A stretch of 6,144 nt of DNA from an uncultured bacterium (GTDB lineage Bacteria > Actinomycetota > Coriobacteriia > Coriobacteriales > Atopobiaceae). The notes under the pieces were generated by a model that was not told the DNA's origin, searched no databases, and was given only the letters and a program-made list of their open reading frames with translations. Shown here piece after piece: positions 5,249 through 6,144 of the stretch. The stretch spans positions 1 to 6,144 of the forward strand of contig CAJMPT010000070.1 of the NCBI GenBank assembly GCA_905215465.1, read 5' to 3'. A program made the translations under genes and the position numbers. The number at the start of each line of letters is the position of its first letter. Positions within the stretch are counted from its first letter, which is position 1.

Positions 5249-6144
5249 ATGGGTGAGGCACTGGACAAGGCGAGGCTCGCGCACGAGGCCGCACCTCTTG
5301 TGGCCGCCGCGGGCTCCGAGGTGCGCTCCGAGGCCATTCGCCTCTGCGCCCAGGCCCTGCGCGATGCCGCCGCAGACATCGTTGCCGCCAACGCCTCCGA
5401 CCTCGAGCGCGCCCGCAGGCAGGGTATGAGCCTTCCCCTGCAGGACCGCCTCTCCCTCACTGCCGAGCGCGTGATGGCCATCGCCGACGCCATGGACGGG
5501 GTCGCAGGCCAGAGCGACCCCGTGGGTCGCGTCATCGACGGCCACACCCTCAAAAACGGCCTTGCCGTGGAGAAGGTCACGGTCCCGCTGGGCACCGTCG
5601 CCGTCATCTTCGAGGCCCGCCCCAACGTGACGGCCGACGCCCTCGCGCTCTGCCTGCGCTCCGGCAACGCCTGCGTTCTCAAGGGTGGGTCTGCGGCGGC
5701 TGCTTCCTGCGAGGCCATCGTGGACGTCTGTCGCTCTGCCGTGGCGCAGGCGGGCCTTCCCGGCGATGCCGTCCAGTACGTGAGCGACGACAGGAACCAC
5801 ACGCAGACTGCCGAGCTCCTGGGCGCCACGGGCCTCATCGACGTCCTCATCCCGCGCGGCGGAGCCGGGCTCATCCGCAACTGCGTTGAGAACGCCAAGG
5901 TCCCCACCATCGAGACGGGCACCGGCAACTGCCACATCTACCTGCATCGCGATGCTGACGTCCAGAAGGCCGTTGCCATCGTGGCCAATGCTAAGACGTC
6001 CCGTCCGGGCACGTGCAACTCCGCCGAGTCCCTTCTCGTTGACGCCTGCGCCGCGGCCGAGCTGCTGCCGCCCGTCATCGAGGAGCTCTCGCGCCTGGGC
6101 GTGGAGCTTGTGGGGGACGAGCCTGCCTGCGAGATTGCGGCCCG
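5249..6144 (+). CDS. proA: Gamma-glutamyl phosphate reductase, N-terminal part (3' end outside window)
   Basis: The frame starts at ATG 5249 and stays open to the right edge, giving 298 residues of a family usually about 415 long. ProA reduces gamma-glutamyl phosphate with NADPH to glutamate 5-semialdehyde, which cyclises on the way to proline. It belongs to the aldehyde dehydrogenase superfamily. Recognisable blocks are VEKVTVPLGTVAVIFEARPNV with TADALALCLRSGN, VLIPRGGAGLIRNC, TIETGTGNCHIYLH, and SRPGTCNSAESLLV, in which Cys256 is the expected catalytic thiol. AGGGGAG (5236-5242) is the ribosome binding site, 6 bases before the ATG. The gene follows proB by 15 bases with no terminator or promoter between them, so the two form one operon. 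The product of ProB is unstable, which fits tight co-expression. Confidence 0.97.
   Translation, partial: MGEALDKARLAHEAAPLVAAAGSEVRSEAIRLCAQALRDAAADIVAANASDLERARRQGMSLPLQDRLSLTAERVMAIADAMDGVAGQSDPVGRVIDGHTLKNGLAVEKVTVPLGTVAVIFEARPNVTADALALCLRSGNACVLKGGSAAAASCEAIVDVCRSAVAQAGLPGDAVQYVSDDRNHTQTAELLGATGLIDVLIPRGGAGLIRNCVENAKVPTIETGTGNCHIYLHRDADVQKAVAIVANAKTSRPGTCNSAESLLVDACAAAELLPPVIEELSRLGVELVGDEPACEIAA

Noticed and set aside
4736..5947. A 403-codon minus-strand open frame across proB/proA
   Set aside because: It spans two real genes and their junction and has a compositionally biased product; it is a shadow of third-position G/C bias.
1..6144. Mobile elements, CRISPR arrays, tRNA/rRNA genes, toxin or defence genes
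   Set aside because: None seen: no spaced direct repeats, transposase-like frames or tRNA-like folds were recognised, and nearly all DNA is covered by conserved housekeeping genes of uniform composition.

Overview
The window is a chromosomal housekeeping segment from a GC-rich bacterium. All genes are on the + strand, and codon third positions are strongly G/C. The L21/L27 sequences, the radical SAM/DUF2344 pair beside rplU, and the order rplU-rpmA-obg-proB-proA all point to Actinomycetota. Class Coriobacteriia (Olsenella/Atopobium/Collinsella-like) is the best guess from gene content and style; I could not test it with a database search. No mobile element, CRISPR array, tRNA, rRNA or phage-like gene is visible, and no gene looks broken.

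Layout. (1) Bases 1-1100 hold the C-terminal part of a TIGR03960-type radical SAM protein, entering from the left. Bases 1097-1813 hold a DUF2344/TIGR03936 'radical SAM-linked' protein that overlaps it by 4 bases (ATGA). (2) Bases 1814-2001 are a non-coding leader with a good sigma70-type promoter (TTGACG-N17-TATTAT, 1931-1959) and a weaker candidate further upstream. (3) rplU (L21, 2002-2307) and rpmA (L27, 2342-2590) form a short ribosomal-protein unit closed by a clear intrinsic terminator (2617-2641). (4) obg (2706-4109, GTG start), proB (4112-5233, GTG start) and proA (5249 to beyond the right edge) follow with gaps of 2 and 15 bases, which suggests one transcript.

How the genes work together. 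L21 and L27 are large-subunit proteins, and Obg is a GTPase that acts in 50S assembly and stress signalling, so the centre of the window concerns ribosome biogenesis. ProB and ProA carry out the first two steps of proline synthesis (glutamate to gamma-glutamyl phosphate to glutamate semialdehyde). They are probably co-transcribed with obg, which links proline supply to a growth-control GTPase. The radical SAM/DUF2344 pair has no experimentally settled function that I know of. Its close coupling and position next to ribosomal genes make it the most interesting open question here, but the families themselves are already catalogued. I found no convincing undescribed system.
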